A DNA stretch of 64,000 nt, from the NCBI GenBank assembly GCA_015060625.1, contig SUYC01000002.1, positions 186,001 to 250,000 on the forward strand. The letters run 5' to 3'. Below, piece by piece: positions 32,942 through 42,456 of the stretch; the stretch's first letter is position 1; every line of letters begins with the position of its first letter. Position numbers and translations under genes: made by a program. A model generated the notes under the pieces. That model was not told where the DNA came from and did not search any database. It worked only from the letters and a program-made list of their open reading frames with translations. This DNA comes from Xylanibacter ruminicola (GTDB lineage: Bacteria; Bacteroidota; Bacteroidia; Bacteroidales; Bacteroidaceae).

Positions 32942-34210
32942 TTATTGATGTTTCAGGTTTGCATAAGGCTGCCCCATCAGTGTTAGGTTGCCATCATGCA
33001 CAATACTAACATCAATGCCTTTTTGGAAAATCATGACGATATCCGAGCCTCCGAACTGGAAATATCCCATCTCATCGCCGCGATGAAGCTGCTGCCCCAC
33101 GTGAAGCGATGGAATCCAGTTTACGCTGCATATCTGTGACATGCCTACAGGCAACATGGCTACTAAGCCGTAGTCTTGGGTTTCAATGATGGCACAGGCA
33201 CGGGTCTCTACCATCTGGAATCCCAAGTCGTTCACATAATAGTAAAGTTTCTCGTTGTCATCCCACAGGGTGTAGCCACCACCAGCCGATACGCCAGGAA
33301 CAGTGCGTAGTTCCTTGAGTACACCGTCAACTGGTGAGTGATAGCGGTGATAGCAGTTGACATCGAGAAAGGTATGGGTGAGTGTGCCACCTGCAAAGGC
33401 GTCCTTATATTGTGAGTCATTGCCGATAAGCTGAGCTATGTCTGATATCTTGGCTGTTTTGATTTGCAAGTCCTGAGGATACTGTAACTGGTTATTGTCA
33501 TCAATCTTCCAGGTCAGCTTTGGCCAGGAGTCGGCAGGAGATACAACTTCTGTGTCGGCAATGGGACGCATGTCGGGAGATGCCAGGCTGCGCGCAAAGA
33601 ACTCGTTGAAGGTGCGCCACTGGTTGCCCTCGCCATACCAACCTTCAGTAAGGCCCCATTCAGGGTCGTATTTCACCATATTATAGTAGGTGTCATTCCA
33701 ACTGGCTTCTGTTGACAGAAAGTCGCCCCAGCAGTTGCTGTAGGTTGAAAGCCAGGAGGCAAAGGGCTCCACAAACTCAACGGTAGGATAGAAGAAACCG
33801 CGGTCGCGCAACTCGTCGAGTGGTTGATCGACGATGAACCAGAAATAGCCAATGCCCTGATCGGTGCGCCCGTAGAGTGAACGCCCATAGTCGCTTGGCG
33901 CTTGGTGTATCATGACATCCCAAGGCAGCTGGCGCACGTTCCAATCCACGAAATCGTAGAATTCGCTGAGCGACTGAGCTGGATTGTAGCGGCGGTCGGG
34001 GTTTATCTCTGCAGCCTGTGCTATTGCATGTTCAAGAAGCGATTTAACCTCGGCATTCTCGTCGCAAATCTTGATAAGCGCCAAAGTGGCCTCTGTACGC
34101 TGCCGCTCAGGTGTAGGGGTTACTACAGGGGCGTCATAGTTAGCGCAAGCTGTAAACAGCGTGCTAAATAATAAGGTGGCTAACAATAGCCCAAGATTAA
34201 TTTTCTTCAT
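32942..34210 (-). CDS. Phosphatidylserine decarboxylase-like lipoprotein
   Basis: The 422-residue protein has a lipoprotein signal with a FTAC lipobox (Cys22). The C-terminal half matches the PSD family: 'FNEFFARSL', 'NCYHRYHSPVDG' and a G-S site in 'FQFGGSD' (Ser389), where the family self-cleaves to form the pyruvoyl group. Normal PSDs are inner-membrane enzymes without a lipobox and use LGST or GGST; here the residue after Ser is Asp. A 180-residue N-terminal extension is present. It may be a secreted decarboxylase acting on another carboxylate or a non-catalytic relative. Confidence 0.8.
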   Translation of the reverse strand: MKKINLGLLLATLLFSTLFTACANYDAPVVTPTPERQRTEATLALIKICDENAEVKSLLEHAIAQAAEINPDRRYNPAQSLSEFYDFVDWNVRQLPWDVMIHQAPSDYGRSLYGRTDQGIGYFWFIVDQPLDELRDRGFFYPTVEFVEPFASWLSTYSNCWGDFLSTEASWNDTYYNMVKYDPEWGLTEGWYGEGNQWRTFNEFFARSLASPDMRPIADTEVVSPADSWPKLTWKIDDNNQLQYPQDLQIKTAKISDIAQLIGNDSQYKDAFAGGTLTHTFLDVNCYHRYHSPVDGVLKELRTVPGVSAGGGYTLWDDNEKLYYYVNDLGFQMVETRACAIIETQDYGLVAMLPVGMSQICSVNWIPSLHVGQQLHRGDEMGYFQFGGSDIVMIFQKGIDVSIVHDGNLTLMGQPYANLKHQ

Positions 34211-34240
34211 AGTCGTTCCCTTTTTTATTGTTCTTGCTCT

Positions 34241-36133
34241 TTATTCTAAATAGGTGTATCCGTAAAGTCCTGAGCGATAGTTGGACAGGAACTCCTTGCC
34301 CTCGTCGAGGCTAATCTTGCCCTGTTTTACACTCTTGGCTACCCAGACCTCCAACTGGCGAACCAGCTTCTTGGGATTGTACTGGACATACTCAAGGACC
34401 TCTTCAACAGTCTCACCATCGATAATCTGGTCAATGTGGTAACTGCCGTCTTTTTCAGAGATATGGACGGCATTGGTGTCGCCAAACAGGTTGTGCATAT
34501 CGCCTAAGATTTCCTGATAGGCACCTACGAGGAACACGCCTAAGTAGTAAGGTTCGTTCTTCTTGAGTGTATGCACAGGCAGTGAATGCGAGTTGTGGCG
34601 GTTGGTGGTGAAATTGGCTATCTTACCATCGCTGTCGCAGGTAATGTCCTGAATGGTAGCATTACGTGTGGGACGTTCGTCCAAACGCTGGATAGGCATG
34701 ATGGGGAACACCTGGTCGATGGCCCATGAGTCGCTCAGACTCTGGAATAGTGAGAAGTTGCAGAAATATTTGTCGGCCAGCAACTTGTCTATCTTCATCA
34801 ATTCCTCGGGTATATGCTTCAGACTCTTTGCCAATGCGTGAATCTCGTGACATACGCTCCAGTACATAGCCTCTACCTCGGCACGAGTCTTCAAGTCAAC
34901 GATGCCATGTGAGAAAAGATCGAGCACTTCTTCCCTGATCTGCTCAGCATCGTGCCAGTCTTCCAGTACATTGCGGGGACTCAAGTTGTCCCAAATCTCA
35001 TACAGGTCCTTTACCAACTGGTGGCTGTTTTCGTCAGGCTCGAACTCTTCGGGCATTTCAGGCAGCGAGGCAGTCTCCAGCACGTCAATAATCAGCACAG
35101 AGTGATGGGCTGCCAATGAACGGCCACTCTCGGTGATGATATTAGGGTGAGGCAGCTCGTTTTTGTTGGCAGCATCTACAAAGGTATAGATACAGTCGTT
35201 TACGTACTCCTGTATAGAGTAGTTGACCGAACTCTCGCTCGATGGAGAGCGGGTACCATCATAGTCAACACCCAATCCGCCACCACAATCAACAAAATCT
35301 ACATTGTAGCCCATCTTGTGCAGCTGAATATAGAATTGCGAGGCCTCGCGGAGTGCTGTCTGGATACGGCGAATCTTGGTAATTTGACTACCAATGTGGA
35401 AGTGGATGAGTCGCAGACAGTCGTTCAGTCCTTTCTTATCCAGGAAGTCGAGTGCTTCGAGCAGTTCGGCACTGGTAAGTCCGAATTTGCTGGCATCGCC
35501 ACCGCTCTCTTCCCATTTGCCTGAGCCGCTAGAAGCCAGTTTGATGCGGATGCCGATATTAGGACGGATATTCATCTTCTTAGCTTCGCGAGCGATAATT
35601 TCAAGCTCGTTCATCTTCTCTACAACGATGAAAATCTGCTTGCCCATCTTCTGTGCCAACAGGGCCAGTTCAATGTAACTCTGGTCCTTATATCCGTTAC
35701 AGATGATGATTGAGTCGCTTTGGCACTGCATGGCAATAACGGCATGCAATTCTGGTTTTGAACCAGCCTCAAGGCCAAGGTTGAACTTGCGTCCGTGCGA
35801 GATAATCTCTTCGACCACAGGTTGCATCTGGTTTACCTTGATGGGATAAACCACGTAATTCTCGCCTTTGTAATCGTACTCCTCTGATGCTTTTTTAAAG
35901 CAACTCCAAGTTTTCTCGATACGGTTGTCGAGAATGTCGGGGAAGCGCAGCAATACTGGTGGCGTTACATCACGCAATGCCAGTTCGTCCATTACCTCAC
36001 GCAAGTCAATCTGTGTGCTGTTCTTGCTTGGGGTAACGTAAACATCGCCCTTGTCGTTGATACCAAAATAAGAAGTGCCCCAACCGTTGATGTTGTACAA
36101 CTCCTTTGAATCCTCAATCGTCCATTTCTTCAT
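34241..36133 (-). CDS. speA: Biosynthetic arginine decarboxylase
   Basis: The 630-residue PLP enzyme of the Orn/Lys/Arg decarboxylase-2 type has the PLP lysine in YPIKVNQ (Lys99), 'GLEAGSKPEL', the phosphate-binding 'DCGGGLGVDYDG' and a C-terminal 'VFLVGAYQEILGDMHNLFGD'. Length and motifs fit SpeA. It converts arginine to agmatine, the first step in polyamine formation. It lies downstream of aroK and topA in the same orientation, with argB further on. Confidence 0.95.
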   Translation of the reverse strand: MKKWTIEDSKELYNINGWGTSYFGINDKGDVYVTPSKNSTQIDLREVMDELALRDVTPPVLLRFPDILDNRIEKTWSCFKKASEEYDYKGENYVVYPIKVNQMQPVVEEIISHGRKFNLGLEAGSKPELHAVIAMQCQSDSIIICNGYKDQSYIELALLAQKMGKQIFIVVEKMNELEIIAREAKKMNIRPNIGIRIKLASSGSGKWEESGGDASKFGLTSAELLEALDFLDKKGLNDCLRLIHFHIGSQITKIRRIQTALREASQFYIQLHKMGYNVDFVDCGGGLGVDYDGTRSPSSESSVNYSIQEYVNDCIYTFVDAANKNELPHPNIITESGRSLAAHHSVLIIDVLETASLPEMPEEFEPDENSHQLVKDLYEIWDNLSPRNVLEDWHDAEQIREEVLDLFSHGIVDLKTRAEVEAMYWSVCHEIHALAKSLKHIPEELMKIDKLLADKYFCNFSLFQSLSDSWAIDQVFPIMPIQRLDERPTRNATIQDITCDSDGKIANFTTNRHNSHSLPVHTLKKNEPYYLGVFLVGAYQEILGDMHNLFGDTNAVHISEKDGSYHIDQIIDGETVEEVLEYVQYNPKKLVRQLEVWVAKSVKQGKISLDEGKEFLSNYRSGLYGYTYLE

Positions 36134-36156
36134 TTTCTAAACGGATATGAATTTTA

Positions 36157-36684
36157 TTATAAATCTAATAGTTCTTTTATTTTATCGACGCTTATCTTGA
36201 TTTTCTCGTAGTTGTCCATCAGACTTACGTCGAGTGTATACTTAGCCTTTGTGTAGAAAGGTTCGCGCTTTTCGAGCTGCTGGCGAATAAAGGTGATTAG
36301 CTCTTCGGGGCTTTTACCTTTAATAAGTGGTCGCTCAACCTTGCCCATCAGCAGGTGATCGTACAGTACCTCAGGAGCAGCCTTCAGGTAAATCGTCAGT
36401 CCCTGCTGGTTCAGATAGTCCATATTGTCAAAGAAGCAGGGGGTGCCTCCGCCACAGCTGATGATGACATTCTCGAATTCTGCCACCTCGTGTAGCATGC
36501 TGTGTTCCATTTTCCGAAATCCCTCTTCGCCACGTTCGGCAAATATCTGTGCCACTGTTTTGCGCATACGGCTTTCGATATACCAGTCGAGGTCATAGAA
36601 GGTGGCGCCTAACTCCTTTGAAAGAGCCTTACCGATGGTGGTTTTCCCGGCTCCCATATAGCCTATCAGAATAATGCGCTTCAT
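36157..36684 (-). CDS. aroK: Shikimate kinase
   Basis: The 175-residue P-loop kinase has Walker A GYMGAGKTTIG (8-18), 'DLDWYIESRM' for shikimate binding and 'ISCGGGTPCF', all standard for AroK. It phosphorylates shikimate in chorismate synthesis. Its start overlaps the stop of topA by four bases (ATGA), so it is translated in coupling with topA. Confidence 0.95.
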   Translation of the reverse strand: MKRIILIGYMGAGKTTIGKALSKELGATFYDLDWYIESRMRKTVAQIFAERGEEGFRKMEHSMLHEVAEFENVIISCGGGTPCFFDNMDYLNQQGLTIYLKAAPEVLYDHLLMGKVERPLIKGKSPEELITFIRQQLEKREPFYTKAKYTLDVSLMDNYEKIKISVDKIKELLDL

Positions 36685-39083
36685 GCCTCTGTCTCAGCTT
36701 TAGGGGTTGTCTTCTTTGTGGCAGTCTTTCTTCCGGCTCCTCTCCTTGCACCGCGCTTGGCCGTTTTCTTATCACCTTCCTCGCTCTTCATCTGTTCGAT
36801 AATCTTCATGCACTCCTCGTAGGTGAGCTCTTTGGCATTCTCGTGCAGATTCTTGGGCAGGCGGTAGTTCTGTCCGTCGTAGGCCAGGTAAGGGCCGTAG
36901 ATACCATTCATGATTTCCAACTTAGGATCTTCAAGGAAGAACTTCATGTGCTTAGCTGCTTCCTGACGGCGCTTTTCCTGGATGAGCACAATAGCCTCGT
37001 CGAGTGTGATGGCCATTGGGTCGGCATCTTTGGGCAGTGATGCAAACATGCGGTCGAACTTAACGTAAGGACCGAATCTGCCGGCACCAACGCTAACTGT
37101 CATACCTTCGAACTCGCCCAAATCGCGTGGCAACTTAAACAGCTCCATAGCCTCGTCAAGCGTGATGGTCTCCATACTCAGCTCTTTAGGCAACTGTGCA
37201 AACTGGGGCTTGTCTTTATCTTCTGACGAACCAATCTGTACCACTGGTCCGAAACGACCAATCTTTACAAATACAGGACGACCGGTTTTGGGATCGACAC
37301 CCAACTCGCGCTCGCCAGCCTTGAACTTCTGGCGGCTGTTCAGTGTCTCCTCTACCGTAGGCTCAAAATCCTTGTAGAAGTGCTTCATCATATCTTTCCA
37401 CTTCTCGTCGCCCTCGGCAATCTTATCGAAGTCCTGCTCTACTTTGGCAGTAAAGTTGTAGTCCATAATGCCAGGGAAGTTTTCCATCAGGAAGTCGTTA
37501 ACTACGGTTCCAATGTCGGTTGGCAACAGTTTGCCGCGTTCCGAACCAACCATCTCCTTGCGAGTTTTTTTGGTAATCTGCTTACCTTTCAGCTGGTAGA
37601 TAGAGTAGAAACGCTCTTCGCCCTTCTTGTCGCCCTTCATCACATATTCGCGCTGCTGAATGGTAGAGATGGTTGGTGCGTAGGTTGAAGGGCGTCCGAT
37701 ACCCAACTCTTCCATCTTGTGTACCAGACTGGCCTCGGTATAACGCTGAGGACCGGCACTGAAACGCTCGGTGGTAAGGATTTCGCGACGTGTAAGTTCC
37801 TGACCTTTTTTGATAACAGGCAGTGAGTGGCTGTAGTCCTCGCCACTCTCGTCGTCGTCTGATGATTCACGATACACTTTCAGGAAACCATCAAACTTAA
37901 TAATTTCGCCCTGAGCTGTAAATACCTCTTCGATACCATCGCTCTTGATGGTAATGGTGGTTTTTTCAATCTCAGCATCGGCCATCTGGCTGGCGATGGT
38001 GCGCTTCCAAATCAAATCGTAGAGTTTACGCTCCTGAGCACTGCCTTCGATCTCTGTCATATTCATATATGATGGACGGATGGCCTCGTGCGCTTCTTGA
38101 GCACCCTTCGAGTTAGTATGATATTTGCGAAGCTTGCTATAATTCTCACCATAGAGGTTTACAATTTCGCTCTTGCTGGCGTTCAAGCAGAGTTGTGACA
38201 GGTTTACCGAGTCTGTACGCATGTAGGTGATGCGTCCACTCTCGTACAGGTGCTGGGCAACCATCATGGTCTGACTGACAGTGAAGCCGAGTTTACGTGC
38301 AGCTTCCTGTTGCAAAGTAGATGTGGTGAATGGGGGGGCAGGTGTACGTTTTGATGGCTTTTGGGTGATGGCGTCGGCATAAAAAGTGGCCGTCTTGCAC
38401 TTCTCCAGGAAGTCCATCACCTCCTCCTCTGTGCTGAAGCGTTTGCTCAGCTGGGCCTTAACCTCCGAGGCAGAACCATCGGGGTTGGCAACGGCAAATA
38501 CGCCGCTAACACTATAATAAGGTTCGCTTTTAAAATTCTGTATCTCGCGCTCGCGCTCTACAATCAGTCGGACGGCAACGCTCTGTACACGACCAGCCGA
38601 CAATGCTGGTTTTACTTTGCGCCAGAGTACAGGCGACAGCTTAAAACCTACCAGACGGTCAAGCACGCGACGGGCCTGCTGAGCGTTAACCAAGTCCATG
38701 TTGATATGGCGTGGATGCTCGATGGCATCGAGAATAGCCGATTCGGTAATCTCGTGGAATACGATACGGTTAGTCTTTTGTTCGTCTAAGCCTAATACCT
38801 CGCAAAGGTGCCATGAGATGGCTTCTCCTTCGCGGTCCTCATCGGATGCGAGCCATACAGTCTCTGCCTTGCTGGCTTTTGATCGCAAATCCTCTACCAG
38901 ACTAACCTTCTCTTCGGGAATCTCGTATTCTGGTTCCAGCGTCTTCTCATCGATGCTGATTTCTCTTTTCTTCAAGTCGCGGATGTGTCCGTAGCTCGAC
39001 ATGACCTTATAGTCCTTACCAAGGAATTTCTCGATGGTCTTTGCCTTTGCGGGTGACTCCACTATTACTAAGTTCTTTTGCAT
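36681..39083 (-). CDS. topA: DNA topoisomerase I (type IA)
   Basis: I chose ATG 39083 (800 residues, MQKNLVIVESP); the longer frame starts inside the -7 element at 39114. TOPRIM (1-130: 'VIVESPAKAKTIEKFLG', 'SDEDREGEA') is followed by the strand-passage domain with the catalytic Tyr in RITYMRTDS. Instead of zinc fingers it has three C-terminal glycine-rich repeats ('VKIGRFGPVVQIG', 'VGAGRFGPYVKF', 'GIYGPYLAY') and a Lys/Arg-rich tail. It relaxes negative supercoils. It is followed by aroK and speA. Confidence 0.95.
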   Translation of the reverse strand: MQKNLVIVESPAKAKTIEKFLGKDYKVMSSYGHIRDLKKREISIDEKTLEPEYEIPEEKVSLVEDLRSKASKAETVWLASDEDREGEAISWHLCEVLGLDEQKTNRIVFHEITESAILDAIEHPRHINMDLVNAQQARRVLDRLVGFKLSPVLWRKVKPALSAGRVQSVAVRLIVEREREIQNFKSEPYYSVSGVFAVANPDGSASEVKAQLSKRFSTEEEVMDFLEKCKTATFYADAITQKPSKRTPAPPFTTSTLQQEAARKLGFTVSQTMMVAQHLYESGRITYMRTDSVNLSQLCLNASKSEIVNLYGENYSKLRKYHTNSKGAQEAHEAIRPSYMNMTEIEGSAQERKLYDLIWKRTIASQMADAEIEKTTITIKSDGIEEVFTAQGEIIKFDGFLKVYRESSDDDESGEDYSHSLPVIKKGQELTRREILTTERFSAGPQRYTEASLVHKMEELGIGRPSTYAPTISTIQQREYVMKGDKKGEERFYSIYQLKGKQITKKTRKEMVGSERGKLLPTDIGTVVNDFLMENFPGIMDYNFTAKVEQDFDKIAEGDEKWKDMMKHFYKDFEPTVEETLNSRQKFKAGERELGVDPKTGRPVFVKIGRFGPVVQIGSSEDKDKPQFAQLPKELSMETITLDEAMELFKLPRDLGEFEGMTVSVGAGRFGPYVKFDRMFASLPKDADPMAITLDEAIVLIQEKRRQEAAKHMKFFLEDPKLEIMNGIYGPYLAYDGQNYRLPKNLHENAKELTYEECMKIIEQMKSEEGDKKTAKRGARRGAGRKTATKKTTPKAETEA

Positions 39084-39113
39084 ATTCTGTCGCATTATAT
39101 TTCTTACGGGCTG

Positions 39114-39121
39114 CAAAAGTA
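39114..39121 (-). promoter_or_regulatory. -7 element of topA
   Basis: TACTTTTGCA on the minus strand lies 31 bases before the chosen start at 39083 and decides against the longer frame. Confidence 0.5.
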
Positions 39122-39170
39122 AGCAAAAAACTCTCTTCCACCTTATTTATATAGAGGATTTTCAGTTTTA

Positions 39171-39704
39171 TTAACAATTTTGGGATAAGAACCGGTGTAC
39201 TGCTTGACGTATGGAACACAGTCCGAAACGCTCAACATATACCTCTCTGAGGGGTACCCATTGCAGTTCGGCAGCATCATCGTCGGCTTTCACTTCGGCT
39301 TCGCCTGTTATATGGCACAGGAAAAAGAGATCGAGAGTGTGTATGTCCATCCCCGAGTAGTGGTACACGTTGGGGATAGAGAATTGGTATTCGACAGTGT
39401 CGGGATCGATGTCGAGTCCGGTTTCTTCCTTGATTTCTCTCACCATGCCCTGTTCGGCATTCTCATCGTTGTCCACAAAACCGCCAGGCAGGTCAAGTGT
39501 ACCTTTGGCGGGCTCTTTGCCGCGTCGGGCCACCAGCAGTTCGCCTTTGTCGTTCAGAATAAAGGCGGCAGTTGACGCACGTGGGTTCTGATAGAATGTG
39601 AACCCACAGTTGGTACAATGGCGGCTCAGTGCGTTATGAATCTTAAAATCCTGACTGCCACACTTTGGGCAGAATCGGAAAACTTCTAATGGATGCTCTG
39701 TCAT
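39171..39704 (-). CDS. Nudix hydrolase with zinc ribbon
   Basis: The 177-residue protein has an N-terminal zinc ribbon (Cys12, Cys15, Cys30, Cys33) followed by a Nudix domain with the box 'GGFVDNDENAEQGMVREIKEE' (residues 74-94, Gly-Phe then REIKEETGL). The layout resembles NudC-type NADH pyrophosphatases and ADP-ribose hydrolases but is shorter than E. coli NudC. It cleaves a nucleoside diphosphate linked to another moiety; the substrate is not known. It lies 5 bases after the sialate esterase gene in the same direction. Confidence 0.85.
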   Translation of the reverse strand: MTEHPLEVFRFCPKCGSQDFKIHNALSRHCTNCGFTFYQNPRASTAAFILNDKGELLVARRGKEPAKGTLDLPGGFVDNDENAEQGMVREIKEETGLDIDPDTVEYQFSIPNVYHYSGMDIHTLDLFFLCHITGEAEVKADDDAAELQWVPLREVYVERFGLCSIRQAVHRFLSQNC

Positions 39705-39709
39705 AAGTA

Positions 39710-41161
39710 TTACCAGTTATCGGTTCTGAATGGGAATAATGGCAGATTAGCGCCGTTCTTAACGTTGCCTATCTGGAAGTTCTTAAAGCAGTAGCGTACA
39801 GCTACGGGCTTTTTTACCTGTGGGGATGATACTTTGATGGCCTCGTCCCAATAGCCGCCGCCTGGTTGCCAGAAGTGCTGAGCCTGAGCGGGATAGAATA
39901 CTTTGTCGTCGCCTGCAACCTCAAATCCCTGGATGTCCTCGAATGGGGCATCGGTATGGTAGTTGTTGTCCAGGTGGATATAGATGGCGTCGCCCTTAAT
40001 ATTCATATCCTTAAAGGTTGAACTTTGATAGAGAATGCCCTCAAATCCATAGTCGCGAGCCAGTGCCGTGTAAGCCAGTCGCTCACCTACCTGCTGTTTC
40101 TGTGCAGGGTGAATCTGACTGTATTCGTAGGGGTAAACCAGGTCGTTGATGCATATCAGCGAGCTGTTGGGAATTATTTGTTGTGCTTTGAACTGCTGTT
40201 CGCGCAGCAGGGCACCACTGATGGCGTTGTTGTCATCGTCGTAACGATAGGGGGCTATCTGTACGAAATAGAAAGGAATTTCGCCCAGGCCGAACTGACT
40301 GCGCCACTGGTCAACCAGTAGCTTCAGGCGCTGTGAATACTGGTCGCCGGGATCGCCTACGTTCGAACATCCCTGATAGAACAGAATTCCTTTGACGGTA
40401 TAGTTCAGGATAGGGTTGAACGTGCCGTTACCCCATAGCAGTGAGCGGTGGTAGTCGTACTGTGCCCATTTCTTGCAGATTTCAGCAGAGTCGGTAGGGT
40501 CGTTGGTGTATTTCTCGAGATTCTCTTTGGTGAGCCAGCTTTCTACACGTGAGCCACCTTTGTTAGCCTCGATGAGTGCGATGGGGATGTCGAGTGCCTG
40601 ATGCATGGTGCGTGCAAAGAAATAACCTGTGGCAGAGAAGTCGCCAACGGTCTTAGGTGTACATTCGCGCCACTCGCACTGGGCGTCGTTCTGGGGGGTG
40701 GCTGCCATTACGCTAGGTATCTTGATGCTTCGTACGCCTTTATGGTTCTTGGCATCAATCACCACCTGATTGTAATCTTTGACCGGGCACATCCAGAAAC
40801 CTTTTACAGGCATCTCCATGTTCGATTGTCCGGCACAAACCCATACTTCGCCACTTAGCACATTGCTGATGGTGAGCTTGTCGCCATCGTCGAATGTGAT
40901 GGATAGTGGGGTATAGCTGGCCTTGGGTGTCTTTATCTTTACCAGCCATTCGCCGTTTTTGTCGGCTTTGGCAGTGACCGCTTCGCTGCTCCACGAGGTC
41001 GTTACTTTTACGGTTTTCCCAGGCTTTGCCCATCCCCAAAGGCGGGCATCGGTTTGCTGTTGTAAAACCATATTGTCACCAATTAGGTGTGGCAATTTTA
41101 CTTTGGCCTGAGAGCCAAATGCAAGTACTGTAAGAGCTGTAATAGCTAAGATTCTCTTCAT
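39710..41161 (-). CDS. Sialate O-acetylesterase-like exported esterase
   Basis: The 483-residue protein has a signal peptide ending near SQAK (20). An Ig-like N-terminal part (20-100) precedes an SGNH-type esterase domain with VCAGQSNMEMP (nucleophile Ser113). The late Asp/His pair is probably 'YSQIHPAQK', consistent with the SASA family. Such enzymes remove O-acetyl groups from sialic acid or from xylan and pectin. The neighbouring divergent esterase at 41274 supports a carbohydrate role, with the exact substrate open. Confidence 0.85.
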   Translation of the reverse strand: MKRILAITALTVLAFGSQAKVKLPHLIGDNMVLQQQTDARLWGWAKPGKTVKVTTSWSSEAVTAKADKNGEWLVKIKTPKASYTPLSITFDDGDKLTISNVLSGEVWVCAGQSNMEMPVKGFWMCPVKDYNQVVIDAKNHKGVRSIKIPSVMAATPQNDAQCEWRECTPKTVGDFSATGYFFARTMHQALDIPIALIEANKGGSRVESWLTKENLEKYTNDPTDSAEICKKWAQYDYHRSLLWGNGTFNPILNYTVKGILFYQGCSNVGDPGDQYSQRLKLLVDQWRSQFGLGEIPFYFVQIAPYRYDDDNNAISGALLREQQFKAQQIIPNSSLICINDLVYPYEYSQIHPAQKQQVGERLAYTALARDYGFEGILYQSSTFKDMNIKGDAIYIHLDNNYHTDAPFEDIQGFEVAGDDKVFYPAQAQHFWQPGGGYWDEAIKVSSPQVKKPVAVRYCFKNFQIGNVKNGANLPLFPFRTDNW

Positions 41162-41242
41162 AAATTATCGTAAAGTTTCAAGTTTCTGCTGCAAAGATAA
41201 TAAAAATCCGTAAAAAGAGTGTAATCCCTTGGCTTTTTTTAT

Positions 41243-41250
41243 TACCTTTG
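41243..41250 (+). promoter_or_regulatory. -7 element of alpha/beta hydrolase gene
   Basis: TACCTTTGC lies 23 bases before the ATG at 41274 and inside the longer open frame, which supports the shorter start. Confidence 0.5.
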
Positions 41251-41273
41251 CGCCGAATTTGAAAAAAAAGTAT

Positions 41274-42122
41274 ATGAAAAGTTTAAGAAAAGTACTAGTT
41301 ATGTTGTTGCTGACGCTCCCTGTAGTGGCCTTCGCGCAGAAAGGCATGACGCTGGCGCTGTGGCCTGGTGGTCCCGCGGTGGTGAGTGCAGATGGGAAAG
41401 ATCAGGCTGAGCTGACTGTCTATCTGCCTGATGAGAAGCTGGCTACTGGCCGTGCTGTGCTGTGTTGTCCTGGTGGTGGCTACAGTCATCTGGCTATGGA
41501 TCATGAGGGTCATCAGTGGGCGCCATTCTTTAATACGCAGGGCATTGCGCTGATTGTACTAAAATATCGTATGCCTAATGGTGATCGTATGATACCTGTC
41601 TCTGATGCTGAAGAGGCTATGAAAAACATTCGAAGCCATGCGGCAGAATGGCATATCAACCCCAATGATGTGGGTATCATGGGCTTTTCTGCAGGTGGTC
41701 ATCTGGCTTCTACCATTGCCACTCATGCCAAAGGCGATGCAGCTCCTAACTTCCAGATTCTGTTCTATCCAGTCATTACGATGGATTTAGGTTTTACTCA
41801 TAAGGGGTCGCATGACAATTTCTTAGGCGAAACACCCAAAGACAAGAAGGCACTGAAAGAGTATAAGAAACTGGAAGTTGAGTTTAGTAATGACCTTCAA
41901 GTGAACCGCACCACACCCCGTGCGTTTCTGGCTTTGAGCGATGACGACAAGGCTGTGCCTGCAGCTAATGGTTTTAACTATTATCAGCAGTTGTATAAGC
42001 ACGATGTGCCTGCTTCTATCCATATCTATCCTACTGGTGGGCATGGCTGGGGTTATCGCGAGACTTTCGCTTATCATTATGAGATGGTGTTTGAGTTGAA
42101 GGCCTGGTTGAATAGTTTTTAA
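41274..42122 (+). CDS. Exported alpha/beta-hydrolase esterase (acetylxylan-esterase-like)
   Basis: I chose the ATG at 41274 (282 residues); the signal peptide ends in AFAQ (21). The alpha/beta hydrolase fold is shown by the oxyanion stretch 'CCPGGGYSHLA', the elbow GFSAGG (Ser139), an Asp in 'LSDDDKAVP' and the His in GGHGWG (257). It matches BD-FAE/xylan-type esterases found in Bacteroidetes glycan loci. It should remove acyl or feruloyl groups from plant polysaccharide in the periplasm. A DUF4491 gene follows after 10 bases. Confidence 0.85.
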   Translation: MKSLRKVLVMLLLTLPVVAFAQKGMTLALWPGGPAVVSADGKDQAELTVYLPDEKLATGRAVLCCPGGGYSHLAMDHEGHQWAPFFNTQGIALIVLKYRMPNGDRMIPVSDAEEAMKNIRSHAAEWHINPNDVGIMGFSAGGHLASTIATHAKGDAAPNFQILFYPVITMDLGFTHKGSHDNFLGETPKDKKALKEYKKLEVEFSNDLQVNRTTPRAFLALSDDDKAVPAANGFNYYQQLYKHDVPASIHIYPTGGHGWGYRETFAYHYEMVFELKAWLNSF

Positions 42123-42132
42123 AGTGTAGTGT

Positions 42133-42420
42133 ATGTATTTTACAGGTATTATTATAGCTGTCAGTACCTTTCTGACTATAGGTGTTTGGCATCCGATTGT
42201 GATTAAAACAGAGTATTATTGGGGCACTCGTCCATGGGTGATATATCTTGTTTTGGGGGTGGCTTGCATAGCTGGAGCCCTGTTTATCGAGAATGCCATT
42301 CTTTCTTCGATTGTTGGTGTGTTCGGTGCTTCGGCTTTATGGGGCATTGGTGAGTTGTTTGCGCAAAAGAAACGTGTGGAGAAAGGCTGGTTTCCCAAGA
42401 ATCCTAAACGAAAGTATTAA
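42133..42420 (+). CDS. DUF4491 small membrane protein
   Basis: The 95-residue protein has three hydrophobic helices (about 1-20, 35-50, 55-75) and a basic tail. The segments 'TFLTIGVWHPIVIKTEYYWG' and 'GWFPKNPKRKY' are characteristic of the DUF4491 family. No function is known. It lies immediately after the esterase gene and before a bidirectional terminator. Confidence 0.85.
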   Translation: MYFTGIIIAVSTFLTIGVWHPIVIKTEYYWGTRPWVIYLVLGVACIAGALFIENAILSSIVGVFGASALWGIGELFAQKKRVEKGWFPKNPKRKY

Positions 42421-42426
42421 AAGAAA

Positions 42427-42450
42427 AACCCCTTCCAAATGGAAGGGGTT
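42427..42450. terminator. Bidirectional terminator between DUF4491 and thioredoxin-like genes
   Basis: AACCCCTTCC (42427-42436), loop AAAT and GGAAGGGGTT (42441-42450) form a perfect 10-bp stem with A/T tracts on both sides. Confidence 0.85.
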
Positions 42451-42456
42451 ATTTGT

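Noticed and set aside
41229..41273. Longer start for the alpha/beta hydrolase
   Set aside because: The extra codons run through a -7 element and break the signal peptide.
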